Shown here one piece after another: positions 27,066 through 37,222 of a stretch of 64,000 nt of DNA. The position numbers were made by a program, and so were the translations under genes. The stretch is taken from assembly GCA_013289715.1 (NCBI GenBank), contig JABCZJ010000001.1, positions 248,001-312,000 of the forward strand. Direction: 5' to 3'. The notes below the pieces were generated by a model. That model made no database searches and was not told the origin of the DNA. It saw only the letters and a program-made list of their open reading frames with translations. Each line of letters begins with the position of its first letter. Position 1 is the first letter of the stretch. Source of the stretch: Acidobacteriota bacterium (GTDB lineage Bacteria > Acidobacteriota > Terriglobia > Acidiferrales > UBA7541).

Positions 27066-27947
27066 ATGAATCGCCGACTCTACACGCTCGATGTTTTCAC
27101 CACCAAGCGCTTCGCGGGGAATCCGCTGGCGGTCGTCACCGATGGCGACGGCATTCCCACCGCGAAAATGCAATCCATCGCGCGCGAGATGAATCTCTCG
27201 GAAACGGTTTTCATCCAGCGGCCCACCAATAATCGCGCTCTTGCTCGCCTGCGCATTTTCACCACCACGCGTGAACTGCCGCTGGCCGGCCATCCTGTAA
27301 TCGGCGCATGGTTCCTGCTCGCTGAACTCGGCGTCGTCCCCGCCTCCGAAGGCAGCGTGCACATCCTGCAGCAAACCGGCGCCGGGATTCTTCCCGTGGA
27401 GCTGGCCTTTCACAACGGCCGCCCCGTGCGCGTCACCATGACGCAACGGCCCGCAAAATTTACGCGTGCCACATTCTCGCGCGCCACTCTCGCCGCTGCG
27501 CTGGGTCTGAAGCCCAGCGATCTGGCACCGTCGCTACCGATCGAATTTGCCTCCACGGGAATTTCCAACCTGATGGTTCCCGTGAGCCGCCGCGCGGTGC
27601 TCGCGAAAATCCAGATGAATATGCCCGCTCTGGCGCATCTGGTCTCACCGCACGGCACGATGGCGTATTGCTTCACACTCAGTGGGCGCGGACGCGCCTA
27701 CGCGCGCGGCATGGTTCCCTGGGGGGCGATCGAAGATCCCGCGACGGGCTCCGCCGGCGGCTCGCTTGGCGCGTACCTGGTGCATCACGGCCAATTAAAG
27801 CCCGGAGAGCAACTGCAAATCACGCAAGGCGTGGAAATGGGCCGCCCCAGCGAAATTCTTGTGGAAGTAAGCGGCGATAAGGGAAAACTCACGCCGAAAG
27901 TCAGCGGCTCTGCGGTTCGAATCTTCGAAGGCCACATCGAAGCGTAG
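27066..27947 (+). CDS. PhzF family isomerase
   Basis: 293 residues from ATG 27066; the family's N-terminus (LYTLDVFTTKRFAGNPLAVV) begins right there, so the frame upstream to 27021 is ignored. The catalytic Glu46 in MNLSETVFI, the first-domain RIFTTTRELPLAGHPVIG and the second-domain GAIEDPATGSAGGSLGAYL are conserved. PhzF itself isomerises DHHA in phenazine synthesis, but most homologues, including this one with no phz genes nearby, have unknown substrates. Convergent with nusB, 7 nt apart. Confidence 0.92.
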   Translation: MNRRLYTLDVFTTKRFAGNPLAVVTDGDGIPTAKMQSIAREMNLSETVFIQRPTNNRALARLRIFTTTRELPLAGHPVIGAWFLLAELGVVPASEGSVHILQQTGAGILPVELAFHNGRPVRVTMTQRPAKFTRATFSRATLAAALGLKPSDLAPSLPIEFASTGISNLMVPVSRRAVLAKIQMNMPALAHLVSPHGTMAYCFTLSGRGRAYARGMVPWGAIEDPATGSAGGSLGAYLVHHGQLKPGEQLQITQGVEMGRPSEILVEVSGDKGKLTPKVSGSAVRIFEGHIEA

Positions 27948-27954
27948 CCAATCT

Positions 27955-28377
27955 CTACTTCTTGGCGGGACGCGGCTCCTCGACGCTCTTGCTCGCAGCA
28001 TCGAGAATCCCATTCAAGAACGCAGGAGAGTCCGCCGAGGAAAATTTCTTCGCCAGCTCCAGCGCCTCGTCAATCACCACCTTCACCGGCGCGGTGCCGA
28101 AGCGCAATTCGTAAATCGCCAGGCGCAGGATGCTGCGGTCCACGGCCGCCAGCCGCTCGAGCTTCCAGTTCTCGGAAAGTTTCTCGACCGTCTTGTCGCT
28201 CGCATCCGCCGCGGATACCGCGCCTTCGAACAATTGATTGGCAAACTTGCGCGTGGAATCCGCCGCGCGCGCCTGCTTCCAGAAATGCTGCTCCACGAGC
28301 GAGGGTTTACGCCGCGTCATGTCCCACTCGAAAAGCATTTGCAGTGCGAACTCGCGTGACTTGCGGCGCAGCGTCAT
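27955..28377 (-). CDS. nusB: Transcription antitermination factor NusB
   Basis: 140 residues from ATG 28377, one nt after the ribH stop. All-helical RNA-binding protein that with NusE/S10 binds boxA of rRNA leaders. The N-terminus RRKSREFALQMLFEWDM and the C-terminal LAIYELRF, KVVIDEALELAKKF and FLNGILDAA are the NusB signatures. An open extension to 28497 overlaps ribH and is rejected. The ribH-nusB pairing is common in bacteria. Confidence 0.96.
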   Translation of the reverse strand: MTLRRKSREFALQMLFEWDMTRRKPSLVEQHFWKQARAADSTRKFANQLFEGAVSAADASDKTVEKLSENWKLERLAAVDRSILRLAIYELRFGTAPVKVVIDEALELAKKFSSADSPAFLNGILDAASKSVEEPRPAKK

Positions 28378-28378
28378 A

Positions 28379-28924
28379 CTAACGGCGCCGCCCGCGACGC
28401 GAAGCGCTTTTGGTACTGCCGCCGGATGCAGCGCCGGACTTGGCAGCAATCTTGCGCACGAGTTGCGCCATTTCCACAGCCGCGAGCCCTGCCTCATAAC
28501 CTTTATTGCCTGATTTCAGCCCGGCGCGGTCAATCGCCTGCTCCAGCGTGTCGCAGGTCAACACGCAAAAAATCAACGGCACGCCGGTATCGAGCTGTGC
28601 AAGTTGGATACCGCGCGCCGTTTCGGACACCACCACGTCGTAGTGCGAGGTTTCGCCACGCAACACGCAGCCAACGCAAATAATGGAATCGAATTGCCCG
28701 CTCGCTGCCAGTTTCTTCGCGACGATTGGAAGCTCAAACGATCCGGGCACGCGCACGATCTGAATCTGCTCTTCGGTGGCGCCGGCCTGCTGCAACGCAT
28801 CGAGCGCGCCCGCCAGCAACCGGTCCGTAATAAAACTATTGAACTGGCTGGCGACCACGCCAATCCGCAGCCCCGCTGCGCTTAATCCGCCACGCACATT
28901 CGCCGGCTTCAATTTTTCCGCCAT
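28379..28924 (-). CDS. ribH: 6,7-dimethyl-8-ribityllumazine synthase
   Basis: 181 residues. Joins 5-amino-6-ribitylamino-uracil and a butanone phosphate in riboflavin synthesis; assembles into pentamers or 60-mer capsids. SQFNSFITDRLLAGA, VPGSFELPIVAKKLA, the catalytic-His segment VLRGETSHYDVVV and PLIFCVLTCDTLEQA are conserved. A 25-residue Ser/Lys/Arg-rich tail after residue 156 goes beyond the usual length of about 155. Start follows the enoyl-CoA hydratase stop by 3 nt. Confidence 0.96.
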   Translation of the reverse strand: MAEKLKPANVRGGLSAAGLRIGVVASQFNSFITDRLLAGALDALQQAGATEEQIQIVRVPGSFELPIVAKKLAASGQFDSIICVGCVLRGETSHYDVVVSETARGIQLAQLDTGVPLIFCVLTCDTLEQAIDRAGLKSGNKGYEAGLAAVEMAQLVRKIAAKSGAASGGSTKSASRRGRRR

Positions 28925-28927
28925 TGT

Positions 28928-29710
28928 TCAGCGCCCCTCGAACTTCGGCGGCCGCTTCTCCAGGAACGCGCGCGTGCCCTCGCGCATATCCTGCGTCGCG
29001 CAACACAATCCGAAAAGCGTCGCTTCCAGATACAAGCCTTCTTCCTGCGGCATTTCCATTCCATGCTCCACTGCTTCCAGCGCGTACTTCACGGCCAGCG
29101 GCGCGTTCGCGATTATTTTCTTGGCGATGGCTTCCGCCGTCGCCAGCAATTCTCCTGGCTCGACCACGCGATTCACCAGTCCGACGCGCAAAGCTTCTTC
29201 GGCCGAAATCATCTCGCCCGTCAGAATCAATTCATGGGCCACGCCTTTTCCGCACAAGCGCGGCAGCCGCTGCGACCCGCCGTAGCCGGGAATAATTCCC
29301 AGCTTCACTTCCGGCTGCCCGAGCTTTGCGTTGCGGCTGGCGATGCGCAGCGTGCATGCCAGAGCCAGCTCGCATCCACCGCCCAGCGCGAATCCATTGA
29401 TCGCCGCGATCGCGGGTTTCCCCAGCGTCTCGAGGCGATGAATAATCTCCTGTCCGTACAAAGTGAATTCCCGCCCGTTCACAGGAGTCTGCTGCGCTAG
29501 CTCGTTGATGTCCGCTCCGGCGATGAACGCTCTCTCGCCCGCGCCAGTGAGAATCAGCACGCGAACCTCATCATCCGCCCGCACTTTCTTCAGGCAATCC
29601 CCCAGCTCATCCATGGTCTTGCGGTTCAGCGCGTTCAACACATTCGGACGGTTGAAGGTGATGCGCGCAATCTTCTCGCTTACTTCGAACAGTAAATTAT
29701 CGTATGCCAT
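28928..29710 (-). CDS. Enoyl-CoA hydratase/isomerase (crotonase family)
   Basis: 260 residues, full length. Both catalytic glutamates of short-chain hydratases are present: E114 (GGGCELALAC) and E134 (QPEVKLGIIPGYGG). The oxyanion-hole segment IAGADINEL occurs at 63-71. It hydrates trans-2-enoyl-CoA in fatty acid or amino acid breakdown, cytosolic. The thiolase gene lies 83 nt upstream on the same strand, so a two-step beta-oxidation or butanoate/crotonyl-CoA segment is plausible. Followed closely by ribH. Confidence 0.93.
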   Translation of the reverse strand: MAYDNLLFEVSEKIARITFNRPNVLNALNRKTMDELGDCLKKVRADDEVRVLILTGAGERAFIAGADINELAQQTPVNGREFTLYGQEIIHRLETLGKPAIAAINGFALGGGCELALACTLRIASRNAKLGQPEVKLGIIPGYGGSQRLPRLCGKGVAHELILTGEMISAEEALRVGLVNRVVEPGELLATAEAIAKKIIANAPLAVKYALEAVEHGMEMPQEEGLYLEATLFGLCCATQDMREGTRAFLEKRPPKFEGR

Positions 29711-29793
29711 ATCTTCCCTGCCGTGAGTTTCCGGATTTTAACACTGGTATGGTACCCGAATCGGCTCTGCTTTGCCGCGTTATGCCGCCACGC

Positions 29794-30981
29794 TTAAGAA
29801 ACCGATTCGACAATCACCGCAATTCCCTGCCCGCCGCCGATGCACGCGCTGGCGACGCCGTAGCGTGCACCGCGCCGGCGCAATTCCAGCAACAAACTCA
29901 AGACCAGGCGTGTTCCGGTGGCCGCGAGCGGATGTCCCAAGGCGATCGCACCGCCATTCACGTTGGTCTTGTCGCGGTTCAGCCCCAACTTTTTTTCCAC
30001 CGCCAGGTATTGCGCCGCGAACGCTTCGTTCACTTCCACCAAATCCATTTGCTCGAGTTTCAAACCCGCGAGGGCCAGCGCTTTCTGAATCGCCGGCACC
30101 GGACCAATGCCCATAATTTGCGGCGGCACGCCCGCAGTCGCCCAACCGACGATCCGCCCCAGCGGTTTCCAGCCACGCTCCTTCGCAATTTTCGCGTGCG
30201 TCACCACCACAGCTGCCGCGCCGTCCACAATTCCGCTGGCATTTCCAGCGGTCACGATGCCGTCCTTGCGAAACGCCGGCTGCAGCGATTCCAGCACTTC
30301 CATAGTCGTTTCCGGACGTCGATGATCATCCTCCATCACCATCGTCGTCTTTTTGCCATTCTTCACTTCCACCGGCACAATTTCTTCTTTGAAATGTCCG
30401 GCGCGAAATGCCCCTTCCGCAGCCTGCTGGCTGCGCAGCGCGTATTCGTCCGACGCGCGGCGCGTGATTCCCTGCTCGGCCGCCAGATTTTCCGCCGTCT
30501 CGGACATGCTGAAGCCGCAGTACGTATCGAACAGCCCGGACATCAGCGAATCTTCCAGCTTGCCTTCGCCCAGCCGGAATCCAGCGCGCGCTCCGCGAAT
30601 CACGTGCGGGCATTGCGACATGTTTTCCATTCCTCCGGCCAGCACCACGCGCGCTTCGCCCAGCAGAATCCTCTGCGCCGCCTGCGTGATGGATTCCATT
30701 CCCGATCCGCACAGGCGATTCACCGTCACTGCTGGCGTCGCAACCGGCAATCCGGCTTTCAGTCCCACATGGCGCGCGCCGTAGAGCGCGTCGGCGCTGG
30801 TCTGCATCACGTTCCCGAAAATTACATGGTCGAAATCCGCGGGCTCGCTGCCGGCGCGGCGAATCGCTTCTTTGCTTGCGGCTGCGCCCAGTTCGATGGC
30901 CGTAGTGTTATCGAACGCACCCATGTAGCGCGCCATCGGCGTGCGTGCCCCGTGCAAAATCACAGCATCAGTAATGAACAT
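29794..30981 (-). CDS. Acetyl-CoA C-acetyltransferase (thiolase II type)
   Basis: 395 residues. Catalytic residues C91 ([12 protein letters not shown]), H350 ([14 protein letters not shown]) and C380 (SACIGGGQG) are all present with thiolase signatures in their normal positions. It condenses or cleaves acetoacetyl-CoA-type substrates. Length and the [11 protein letters not shown] motif fit the PhaA/AtoB type. Upstream, 22 nt separate it from the TPR/GAF protein; downstream is the crotonase gene, forming a likely operon. Confidence 0.94.
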   Translation of the reverse strand: MFITDAVILHGARTPMARYMGAFDNTTAIELGAAASKEAIRRAGSEPADFDHVIFGNVMQTSADALYGARHVGLKAGLPVATPAVTVNRLCGSGMESITQAAQRILLGEARVVLAGGMENMSQCPHVIRGARAGFRLGEGKLEDSLMSGLFDTYCGFSMSETAENLAAEQGITRRASDEYALRSQQAAEGAFRAGHFKEEIVPVEVKNGKKTTMVMEDDHRRPETTMEVLESLQPAFRKDGIVTAGNASGIVDGAAAVVVTHAKIAKERGWKPLGRIVGWATAGVPPQIMGIGPVPAIQKALALAGLKLEQMDLVEVNEAFAAQYLAVEKKLGLNRDKTNVNGGAIALGHPLAATGTRLVLSLLLELRRRGARYGVASACIGGGQGIAVIVESVS

Positions 30982-31003
30982 TTGTCCTCGGGGTGAATCG
31001 GGT

Positions 31004-33604
31004 TTAAGGCGTGGAAAGCGCTACCAGCGTGTCTCCGCCGCGTTGCCGCGCATCATCCAGCCCGGCTTCGGCGCGATTAATCCATTCCGTAACACGATCT
31101 TCCGTTTCGTCGCCAGGGCGTGATGAAGCTTCGGCCACTACGGCGCTGATCGTCAAATCCGGCGTGCCCCACGACGGTCGCACCGACGCCGCCAGTGAGC
31201 GCAATTTTTCCCCCAGCGCGCGCGCGTTTTCCAGCGACGTATCCGGTAGAATGAACGCCAACGACCAGGCCGTATATTTTACGGCAACATCAGTCTGGCG
31301 AATCGCGGACGAAAGCGCGCGCGCCAGTTGTTCGATGTAATGATCCACCGCCGCGTCTCCGTGCTGGCGCAGCAGTTCGCCGCCGCGGTCCACATGCACG
31401 ACGATCAAGGAAATCGCGGTGTTCTGCGCTCGCGCGCGATTGGATTCCACCAGCAGGCAATCAATGTAAGCTCCGCGGTTCAGCAAACCGGTTTTCTCGT
31501 CCGCCACCGCAAGCGAACGTACCAACGAACGCAATCGCGTGTGATTCACGGACATCACCAGCTGGTCGCCCACGGCTTGCAGGAAATAACTTTCGTTCGG
31601 CTTCCATTTTCGCCCGCGCGCGTCGCCGATCAGCAACGCTCCGGAAGGCGCCTGGGTTTCCTTGTCCGTGAGCATCACTCCCAGCGCCGATTCCAATCCC
31701 AATTCGCGCAGGGACGGCAGGCTGGACGCCTGCAATTCCACTCCGCCCATCGAATCGGGCGTCACTTGCGTCACCATCCCTACGATGCTGGAAATTTTTT
31801 GCGGGCCCACCGCGGCGAATCCCGGCGCGGCATATTCAGCTGTCGCCTGCGCGCCCTCCCCCGAAGCGCCCACCGCCACCAGGCAGCGGCTGGCGCGCAA
31901 ATGCTTGCCGATTTCCGCCGCCGTGGTCACGAGTACTTCGCGCGGCGTCGGCTGGCGGTACATTAAGCGATTAATTTCCGCGATAGCCGCGAGGTCTCGG
32001 TGCGTTTCTGCTGCTGTCGGCGCGGACGCGCTTCCGTATGCCTCCAATTGCTGCGCCGGCTGCAGCGGAGCAGGAGCTTCCACAGCTGCGAGCGCAGGAG
32101 CGGCGGCTTTGGGCGCAGGCTTGCGGCCCCCGTCTTTCGGCCACCAGTTCGCGCGTTCGTAGAGTGCGCGCAGGCGCTCGTTCCTTTCTTCTTCGCCGGG
32201 GAAAAGCTCCGCGATGCGTTCCAGTCTCTCCACCGCCTTGCTCTGCAACGAATACTGCAAAAAAATCTCTACCTGCACCACCAGATCTTCCAGCGCCTGC
32301 TGCGCGCGCACTTCCTCCGGCACGCCTGTCGCGTTTTCCGATGGCTCGCGTCCCGCGCCGGTGAAGCCGTCGGTGCGCGTGGATACCGTTGCCGCCTTCG
32401 CCGCGCGCGCCAAGATATTCTGCAAGAAGCCGGGATCGGCTTTGCCTTCCAGTTTCGCGATGCGCTCATGGTTCCGGTAATCATACGGGTCAATATCCAC
32501 TAGCCGGTCAAGCGATTCGCAGGCTTCTTTCAACCGCCCCGCAACGAGGTACAAATCAAACAACTTCACTAGCGAGTCGAAATATTTCGTCTCGCGGTTC
32601 AGCTCTTCATACAGCTTGGCCACCACTTCCGCCAGCGGCAGCGACTGCGGAAAGCTCGTCGCCAGCCGGTCCAGGTTGGCCGATAGTTCCACTTCCCTTC
32701 GCAGCGCGCGCATGGTTTCTTTCGTCTGCACCAGCAGCGCGGCTGCCTTGGGATCCTGTCCCGCGCGGATATACGCAGCTGCCAATTCGAATAATTTTAC
32801 GAAGCCCTCCGGCTTTTGCGAGTAATAGGCCTGGAACACGTCGCGCGCGGCGTCCAGACGTCCCGTGCGCAGCAGCGCTTCGCCGTAGAGCGCCAGAAAC
32901 GCAGCATCGCGCTCGGTCGCAGCAAAGGGCTCGAGCAACATCACCGCGCCCTCGGCGTCATTCTTCCGCAGTTTTGCTTCGCCAAACAGCAGTGCGCCAA
33001 CCCGGTCCTGCGGCGCCAGCAAATGCGCCCGCCCGAAATATTCCAGCGCTTCGTCCAGCGCACCCACAGACAGCGTCAATTGCCCTGCGCGCACGTAGCT
33101 GCGTGCCGCCATGTCGGCATGACGCAACTTCTCCGCCAATTCACCCAGGACGATATGCCTCTGCGGGTTTTCCGGATCCAGCACCGCCATGCTTTCATAG
33201 CATGCCAGCGCTTCGATGCCGCGCTGTTCCTTAATGTAAAGGTCCGCGGCATTTCCGAATTGTTCGATGGATTCCGACGTGCGGTTTTGTTTCTGCAGTA
33301 AAGTTGCAAAACGCATCAAACGGTCGGCGGGCTGCGGAAACGTGCGCAGAAAACGGATGAATACAGCGGAAGCTTTGGCGCCATCGCCGGTTTCGACCAG
33401 GCGGTCGAACTGAATACCGTAATATTCGGCGGCCAACTGCGGCTCGTTCAGGCGCGTATAAATGTCCGCCAGCGCCTGCAGTGCTTCCTGATGCGCGGGA
33501 GCCTCTTCGAGCACCGCCTGGTACTCGCTGACGGCTTCGCGAAGCTTGTTCTTCTCCAGGCTCTTGCGCGCCCGATCGAGATGTTTGTTGATGTCCTGTG
33601 CCAT
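31004..33604 (-). CDS. TPR, GAF-like and degenerate GGDEF domain protein
   Basis: 866 residues from ATG 33604. Residues 1-470 are helical TPR-like repeats (KLREAVSEYQAVLEEAPAHQ, GALDEALEYFGRAHLLAP and others). A proline/alanine-rich linker (about 500-550) leads to a GAF-like segment (about 560-690) ending in NESYFLQAVGDQLVMSVNH. The C-terminal 165 residues follow GGDEF spacing (DEKTGLLNRGAYI, LIVVHVDRGGELLRQHGD), but the signature strand reads KYTAWSLAFILP where active enzymes have GGDEF, so c-di-GMP synthesis is not expected. No signal peptide: cytosolic. It may sense a ligand or bind a nucleotide and act as a scaffold. Just upstream of the thiolase gene. Confidence 0.82.
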   Translation of the reverse strand: MAQDINKHLDRARKSLEKNKLREAVSEYQAVLEEAPAHQEALQALADIYTRLNEPQLAAEYYGIQFDRLVETGDGAKASAVFIRFLRTFPQPADRLMRFATLLQKQNRTSESIEQFGNAADLYIKEQRGIEALACYESMAVLDPENPQRHIVLGELAEKLRHADMAARSYVRAGQLTLSVGALDEALEYFGRAHLLAPQDRVGALLFGEAKLRKNDAEGAVMLLEPFAATERDAAFLALYGEALLRTGRLDAARDVFQAYYSQKPEGFVKLFELAAAYIRAGQDPKAAALLVQTKETMRALRREVELSANLDRLATSFPQSLPLAEVVAKLYEELNRETKYFDSLVKLFDLYLVAGRLKEACESLDRLVDIDPYDYRNHERIAKLEGKADPGFLQNILARAAKAATVSTRTDGFTGAGREPSENATGVPEEVRAQQALEDLVVQVEIFLQYSLQSKAVERLERIAELFPGEEERNERLRALYERANWWPKDGGRKPAPKAAAPALAAVEAPAPLQPAQQLEAYGSASAPTAAETHRDLAAIAEINRLMYRQPTPREVLVTTAAEIGKHLRASRCLVAVGASGEGAQATAEYAAPGFAAVGPQKISSIVGMVTQVTPDSMGGVELQASSLPSLRELGLESALGVMLTDKETQAPSGALLIGDARGRKWKPNESYFLQAVGDQLVMSVNHTRLRSLVRSLAVADEKTGLLNRGAYIDCLLVESNRARAQNTAISLIVVHVDRGGELLRQHGDAAVDHYIEQLARALSSAIRQTDVAVKYTAWSLAFILPDTSLENARALGEKLRSLAASVRPSWGTPDLTISAVVAEASSRPGDETEDRVTEWINRAEAGLDDARQRGGDTLVALSTP

Positions 33605-33952
33605 GGGAAACGGCGCGTTCCTCGGGTTTTGCGGGCTTGCTGGGGAAGTCCGCCCGCGTGTTTTGCCGCGACATCGTCGCAGGTCCCGATTTTTTCGCGC
33701 GGGTCGAACTTCCACTATATACCGGACGCCAAGCCACGCTCAAAACGAATTCAGCCCAGCGTGCTCAGAAGCACTACAAAAGACGGTGATTGGGAGGTAG
33801 ACCGTTCCAAGGTTCGCAAAATGAGATTGTCCTGGCCGAGAATGTCAGGGCACGGCTTTAGCCGTACCGCAAATAGCGCCAAGGCTACGCAACTTCAGCC
33901 GCTGAGGCCACGAATTTGCAATAGCAGACTCGGGCTAATGAAGACGGCAAAC
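33605..33952. other. Intergenic region, no gene seen
   Basis: 348 nt between two - strand genes. It holds a short palindrome ACGGCT-TT-AGCCGT (33852-33865), a kind of hairpin that recurs in this genome's spacers, but no T-tract and no open frame with coding character. Confidence 0.5.
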
Positions 33953-34984
33953 TTACGCCCGCGCACCCGCGCGCGCCTGGCTGGGCAATTCCTTCACCTT
34001 TTCGCGCATGGACTTGAGCGACAGCCCACTGCGCACCAAGCCCGCAAATCCCAGAAAAATAAACGGAATCGTCAGCGCCAGGAACGCGAAAAACGAAAAG
34101 CTCGTCGCCGTGGTCTTTTCGACCTGAAAAACGCTCAATCCCAGCACGCAAAAAAACTGATAAGACCCCACGTTCGCCGGCGCGTTCGGCAGCGACACCC
34201 CAAGATTGATGATCAGCAGCACCACAATCGCCGCCAGAAACGGCAACTGCAATCCGTAGGCCTTCATCATCGCCCACAATCCCAGCACCTGGCAGGACGG
34301 CATCAGCAGCGACGCAAACACCGCCGCATAAAAGCTCGGCGCGGTGCCCATCGCGTGCAGACCCAGCAGCGCGCGCATCAATTTTCCGGGAAGACGCCGC
34401 TGTCCCGTGTAGCACTCCGGATCCTGCGAAAGCTTTACTTCCAAGTAGTAAATGATCACCACCACGATCCCCAGCAACACCAAGGTGATGATTCCCAACG
34501 TATCCGCCACCTTGCGGAACCGCTGCGGCAAATCCACCAGCAGCGAAACCACCGCCAGCGACGCCGTCGCAATCACTAAATCCACCAGCCGCTCCACGCC
34601 CACCGAACCCAGCACTCGCCCCAGTCTGATTTCCTCGGCATCCGATACGATGTAGCTGCGCAACAATTCGCCCGGCCGCAGCGGAAACACCAGGTTGGCG
34701 AACAGCCCCGCATACACCGCGCGGATCGTGTGCGTCAGCTTCACTTTCCCGAACGGGCTGAGCAGCCATTTCCAACGCAACGCTTGCACCCCGTAGCTCA
34801 GCACGTCGAACCCCATGCCGATCGCGACCCACTTCCAATCCACGCGCGACAGCTCGCGCATCGCTTGCATGAAATGGAAATCGTGCAGCACCCAAATCAG
34901 GCAGGCGGTCGCCAACGTGTAGCCGAGAATCCTCAGCGCTCTGGACTTTTTTTGTACGACGACGATCTGGGCCGTGGTGTTCAA
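33953..34984 (-). CDS. YbhN/AglD2-like flippase-fold membrane protein
   Basis: 343 residues with about eight transmembrane helices of the lysylphosphatidylglycerol synthase transmembrane/UPF0104 family. Conserved features: SYGVQALRWKWLLSPFG in loop 2, the FANLVFPLRPGELLRSYIV motif (residues 95-113) with invariant Pro-Gly-Glu, GSVGVERLVDLV, and INLGVSLPNAPANVGSYQFF near the C-terminus. The soluble transferase domain of MprF is absent. Members of this group flip or transfer lipid-linked substrates in a few cases and are unknown in most. Monocistronic. Confidence 0.9.
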   Translation of the reverse strand: MNTTAQIVVVQKKSRALRILGYTLATACLIWVLHDFHFMQAMRELSRVDWKWVAIGMGFDVLSYGVQALRWKWLLSPFGKVKLTHTIRAVYAGLFANLVFPLRPGELLRSYIVSDAEEIRLGRVLGSVGVERLVDLVIATASLAVVSLLVDLPQRFRKVADTLGIITLVLLGIVVVIIYYLEVKLSQDPECYTGQRRLPGKLMRALLGLHAMGTAPSFYAAVFASLLMPSCQVLGLWAMMKAYGLQLPFLAAIVVLLIINLGVSLPNAPANVGSYQFFCVLGLSVFQVEKTTATSFSFFAFLALTIPFIFLGFAGLVRSGLSLKSMREKVKELPSQARAGARA

Positions 34985-35404
34985 TGAGCAGCTTCCGCCG
35001 CGCGTGTGTAGTAGATCTCGTGGAAACTAAAGTGTGGTCCCATCCCCAGATTCAACCGCAAGTCTCCCGTCGCGGCCATACTTCAGCCACCTGTTGACTC
35101 AAATGGTACGACCGCCTAGCCGTCAAACCGGCTACAGCCTACGATATCAGCTTTCCGCAGGCAATCCGAGACTACCGGCGAAGGTGCTAAGACACCACGG
35201 GGGCACGGACCCCGGGCCACGGCGTCGACTTTCAACTTTTACCCGCAACTCTCAACTCTAAATCTCCGCGCTGAACTCCCAATTTCCGCTTTCCAATTTC
35301 GATTTTCCGTCTTTGTGTGGCAAACTCGATAGTTTGAAAGGCGCGACGCCCGCGCGCAGAGCGAGCTTCGCTCCCACCTGCGCCGCGCTTTCGCACAGAG
35401 AGAC
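34985..35404. other. Divergent intergenic region between YbhN-like gene and lepA
   Basis: 420 nt without a gene. The right part is low-complexity and pyrimidine-rich (for example ACTTTCAACTTTTACC and TTTCCAATTTCGATTTTCC at 35285-35309). A similar phrase is found at 13848-13868. A small palindrome CAAACT-CGAT-AGTTTG lies at 35321-35336 shortly before lepA. No promoter stands out. Confidence 0.45.
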
Positions 35405-37219
35405 ATGGATCCCCAGTACATCCGCAATTTCTGCATCATTGCGCACATTGACCACGGCAAATCCACGCTGGCCGACCGCCTGCTGGAACTTACCGGCGCG
35501 CTCACCCAGCGCGAAATGCATTCGCAGGTGCTCGACTCCATGGACCTGGAGCGCGAGCGCGGCATCACCATCAAAGCCAAAAGTATTCGCCTACATTACA
35601 CCGCGCGCGACGGCCACGAATACCGCCTGAACCTGATTGATACCCCAGGCCACGTGGATTTTTCCTACGAGGTTTCGCGCGCGCTTTCCGCCTGCGAAGG
35701 CGCTTTGCTCGTAGTGGACGCGAGCCAGGGCGTCGAAGCGCAAACTGTCGCGAACGCCTTCCTCGCCTCGCGCCACAATCTCACCATCATTCCGGTGATC
35801 AATAAAATTGACCTGCCCGCCGCGCGCATTGATTACGCCAAGGAACAAATCGAAAACGTTCTGGCGATTCCTGCTGACGAGGCGCTGCCCATCAGCGCGA
35901 AAAGCGGCTTGGGCGTCGAAGAAGTCCTCGAAGCCATCGTGCGCCTGGTTCCCGCCCCGCAAGGCTCCGCCGACGCCCCTCTGCGCGCGCTGATTTTCGA
36001 TTCCTGGTTCGATTCCTACCGCGGCGCGGTGGTCCTGGTGCGTGTGATGGAAGGTCGCCTCGCTCCGCACATGAAAATTCGCCTCACGTCCAGCAACGAT
36101 GTTTACGAAGTAGAAAATCTCGGCGTGCTTACGCCGAAACCGGTGGTGCTGCAGGAACTCGCCGCCGGCGATGTCGGCTTCATCATCGCCAATATCAAGC
36201 GCGTGGCCGACGCCCGCGTGGGTGACACGGTAGTCGAAGACGGCCATCCCGCACCGCCCCTTCCCGGCTTCGAAGCCATCAAGCCCATGGTCTTCGCCGG
36301 ACTTTTTCCCGTGAACGCCAGCGATTACGAAATGCTACGCGACGCCCTGGGAAAATTGCAGCTCAACGACGCCGCCTTTTTCTACGAGCCGGAAAATTCC
36401 GTAGCCCTCGGCTTCGGCTTCCGCTGTGGCTTTCTCGGCCTGCTGCACATGGAAATCGTGCAGGAACGCCTGGAGCGCGAATTCAATATCGGCCTGATCA
36501 CCACCGCGCCCAGCGTGCAATACCGCATCACCACCACCGCCAACGAAGTGATGGAAGTGGATAACCCCACCAAATTTCCGCCGCCGGCTTCGATTCAGAA
36601 AATCGAAGAGCCTATGCTCACCGCCATGATCATCACTTCCGAAGAATCCGTCGGGGGCGTGCTGCAGCTGTGCGAGGAAAAGCGCGGCACGCAGAAGAAG
36701 TTCGAATATCTTTCACCCACGCGCATCATGCTCACTTACGAAATGCCGCTGAACGAAATCGTTCTCGATTTCTACGATCGTCTGAAGAGTGTTTCGCGCG
36801 GCTACGCTTCGCTCGATTACCATTTGTCCGGCTACCACGAATCGGACCTGGTGAAACTCGATGTGCTGGTCGGCGGCGAGCCCGTGGACGCACTCACGGT
36901 GATCTGTCATCGCGACCAATCCTACGAACGCGGCCGCGACCTGGTCAGCCGCCTGCGCAAACTCATCCCGCGCCAGATGTTCGAAATCGCCATACAGGCC
37001 GCCATCGGCAGCCGCGTCATCGCCCGCGAAACGATCAGCCCCATCCGCAAAAACGTAATCGCCAAATGCTACGGCGGCGACATTTCGCGCAAACGCAAAC
37101 TCCTCGAAAAACAAAAAGAAGGCAAAAAACGCATGAAACGCGTAGGCCGCGTGGACATTCCGCAGGAAGCGTTCCTGGCCGTACTGAAAGTTTCCGGCGG
37201 CGCCGCCGACGAGGAGTGA
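35405..37219 (+). CDS. lepA: Elongation factor 4
   Basis: 604 residues, standard for LepA/EF4, a ribosomal GTPase that back-translocates stalled ribosomes. G1 is [16 protein letters not shown] (residues 15-30), followed by [15 protein letters not shown] (G3) and NKIDLP (G4), then the EF-G-like domains II, III and V and the LepA-specific C-terminal domain ([17 protein letters not shown] near the end). Second-position proteins LepA and the TPR protein are 3 nt apart and probably co-transcribed. Confidence 0.97.
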   Translation: MDPQYIRNFCIIAHIDHGKSTLADRLLELTGALTQREMHSQVLDSMDLERERGITIKAKSIRLHYTARDGHEYRLNLIDTPGHVDFSYEVSRALSACEGALLVVDASQGVEAQTVANAFLASRHNLTIIPVINKIDLPAARIDYAKEQIENVLAIPADEALPISAKSGLGVEEVLEAIVRLVPAPQGSADAPLRALIFDSWFDSYRGAVVLVRVMEGRLAPHMKIRLTSSNDVYEVENLGVLTPKPVVLQELAAGDVGFIIANIKRVADARVGDTVVEDGHPAPPLPGFEAIKPMVFAGLFPVNASDYEMLRDALGKLQLNDAAFFYEPENSVALGFGFRCGFLGLLHMEIVQERLEREFNIGLITTAPSVQYRITTTANEVMEVDNPTKFPPPASIQKIEEPMLTAMIITSEESVGGVLQLCEEKRGTQKKFEYLSPTRIMLTYEMPLNEIVLDFYDRLKSVSRGYASLDYHLSGYHESDLVKLDVLVGGEPVDALTVICHRDQSYERGRDLVSRLRKLIPRQMFEIAIQAAIGSRVIARETISPIRKNVIAKCYGGDISRKRKLLEKQKEGKKRMKRVGRVDIPQEAFLAVLKVSGGAADEE

Positions 37220-37222
37220 GAT

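Noticed and set aside
29704..30996. 430-codon + strand frame opposite the thiolase gene
   Set aside because: Antisense shadow of a gene with all catalytic residues; composition is His/Arg/Gln-rich and motif-free.
33885..34895. 336-codon - strand frame overlapping the YbhN-like gene
   Set aside because: Same strand, different frame from a clear multi-span membrane protein; Gly/Ala-rich low-information translation.
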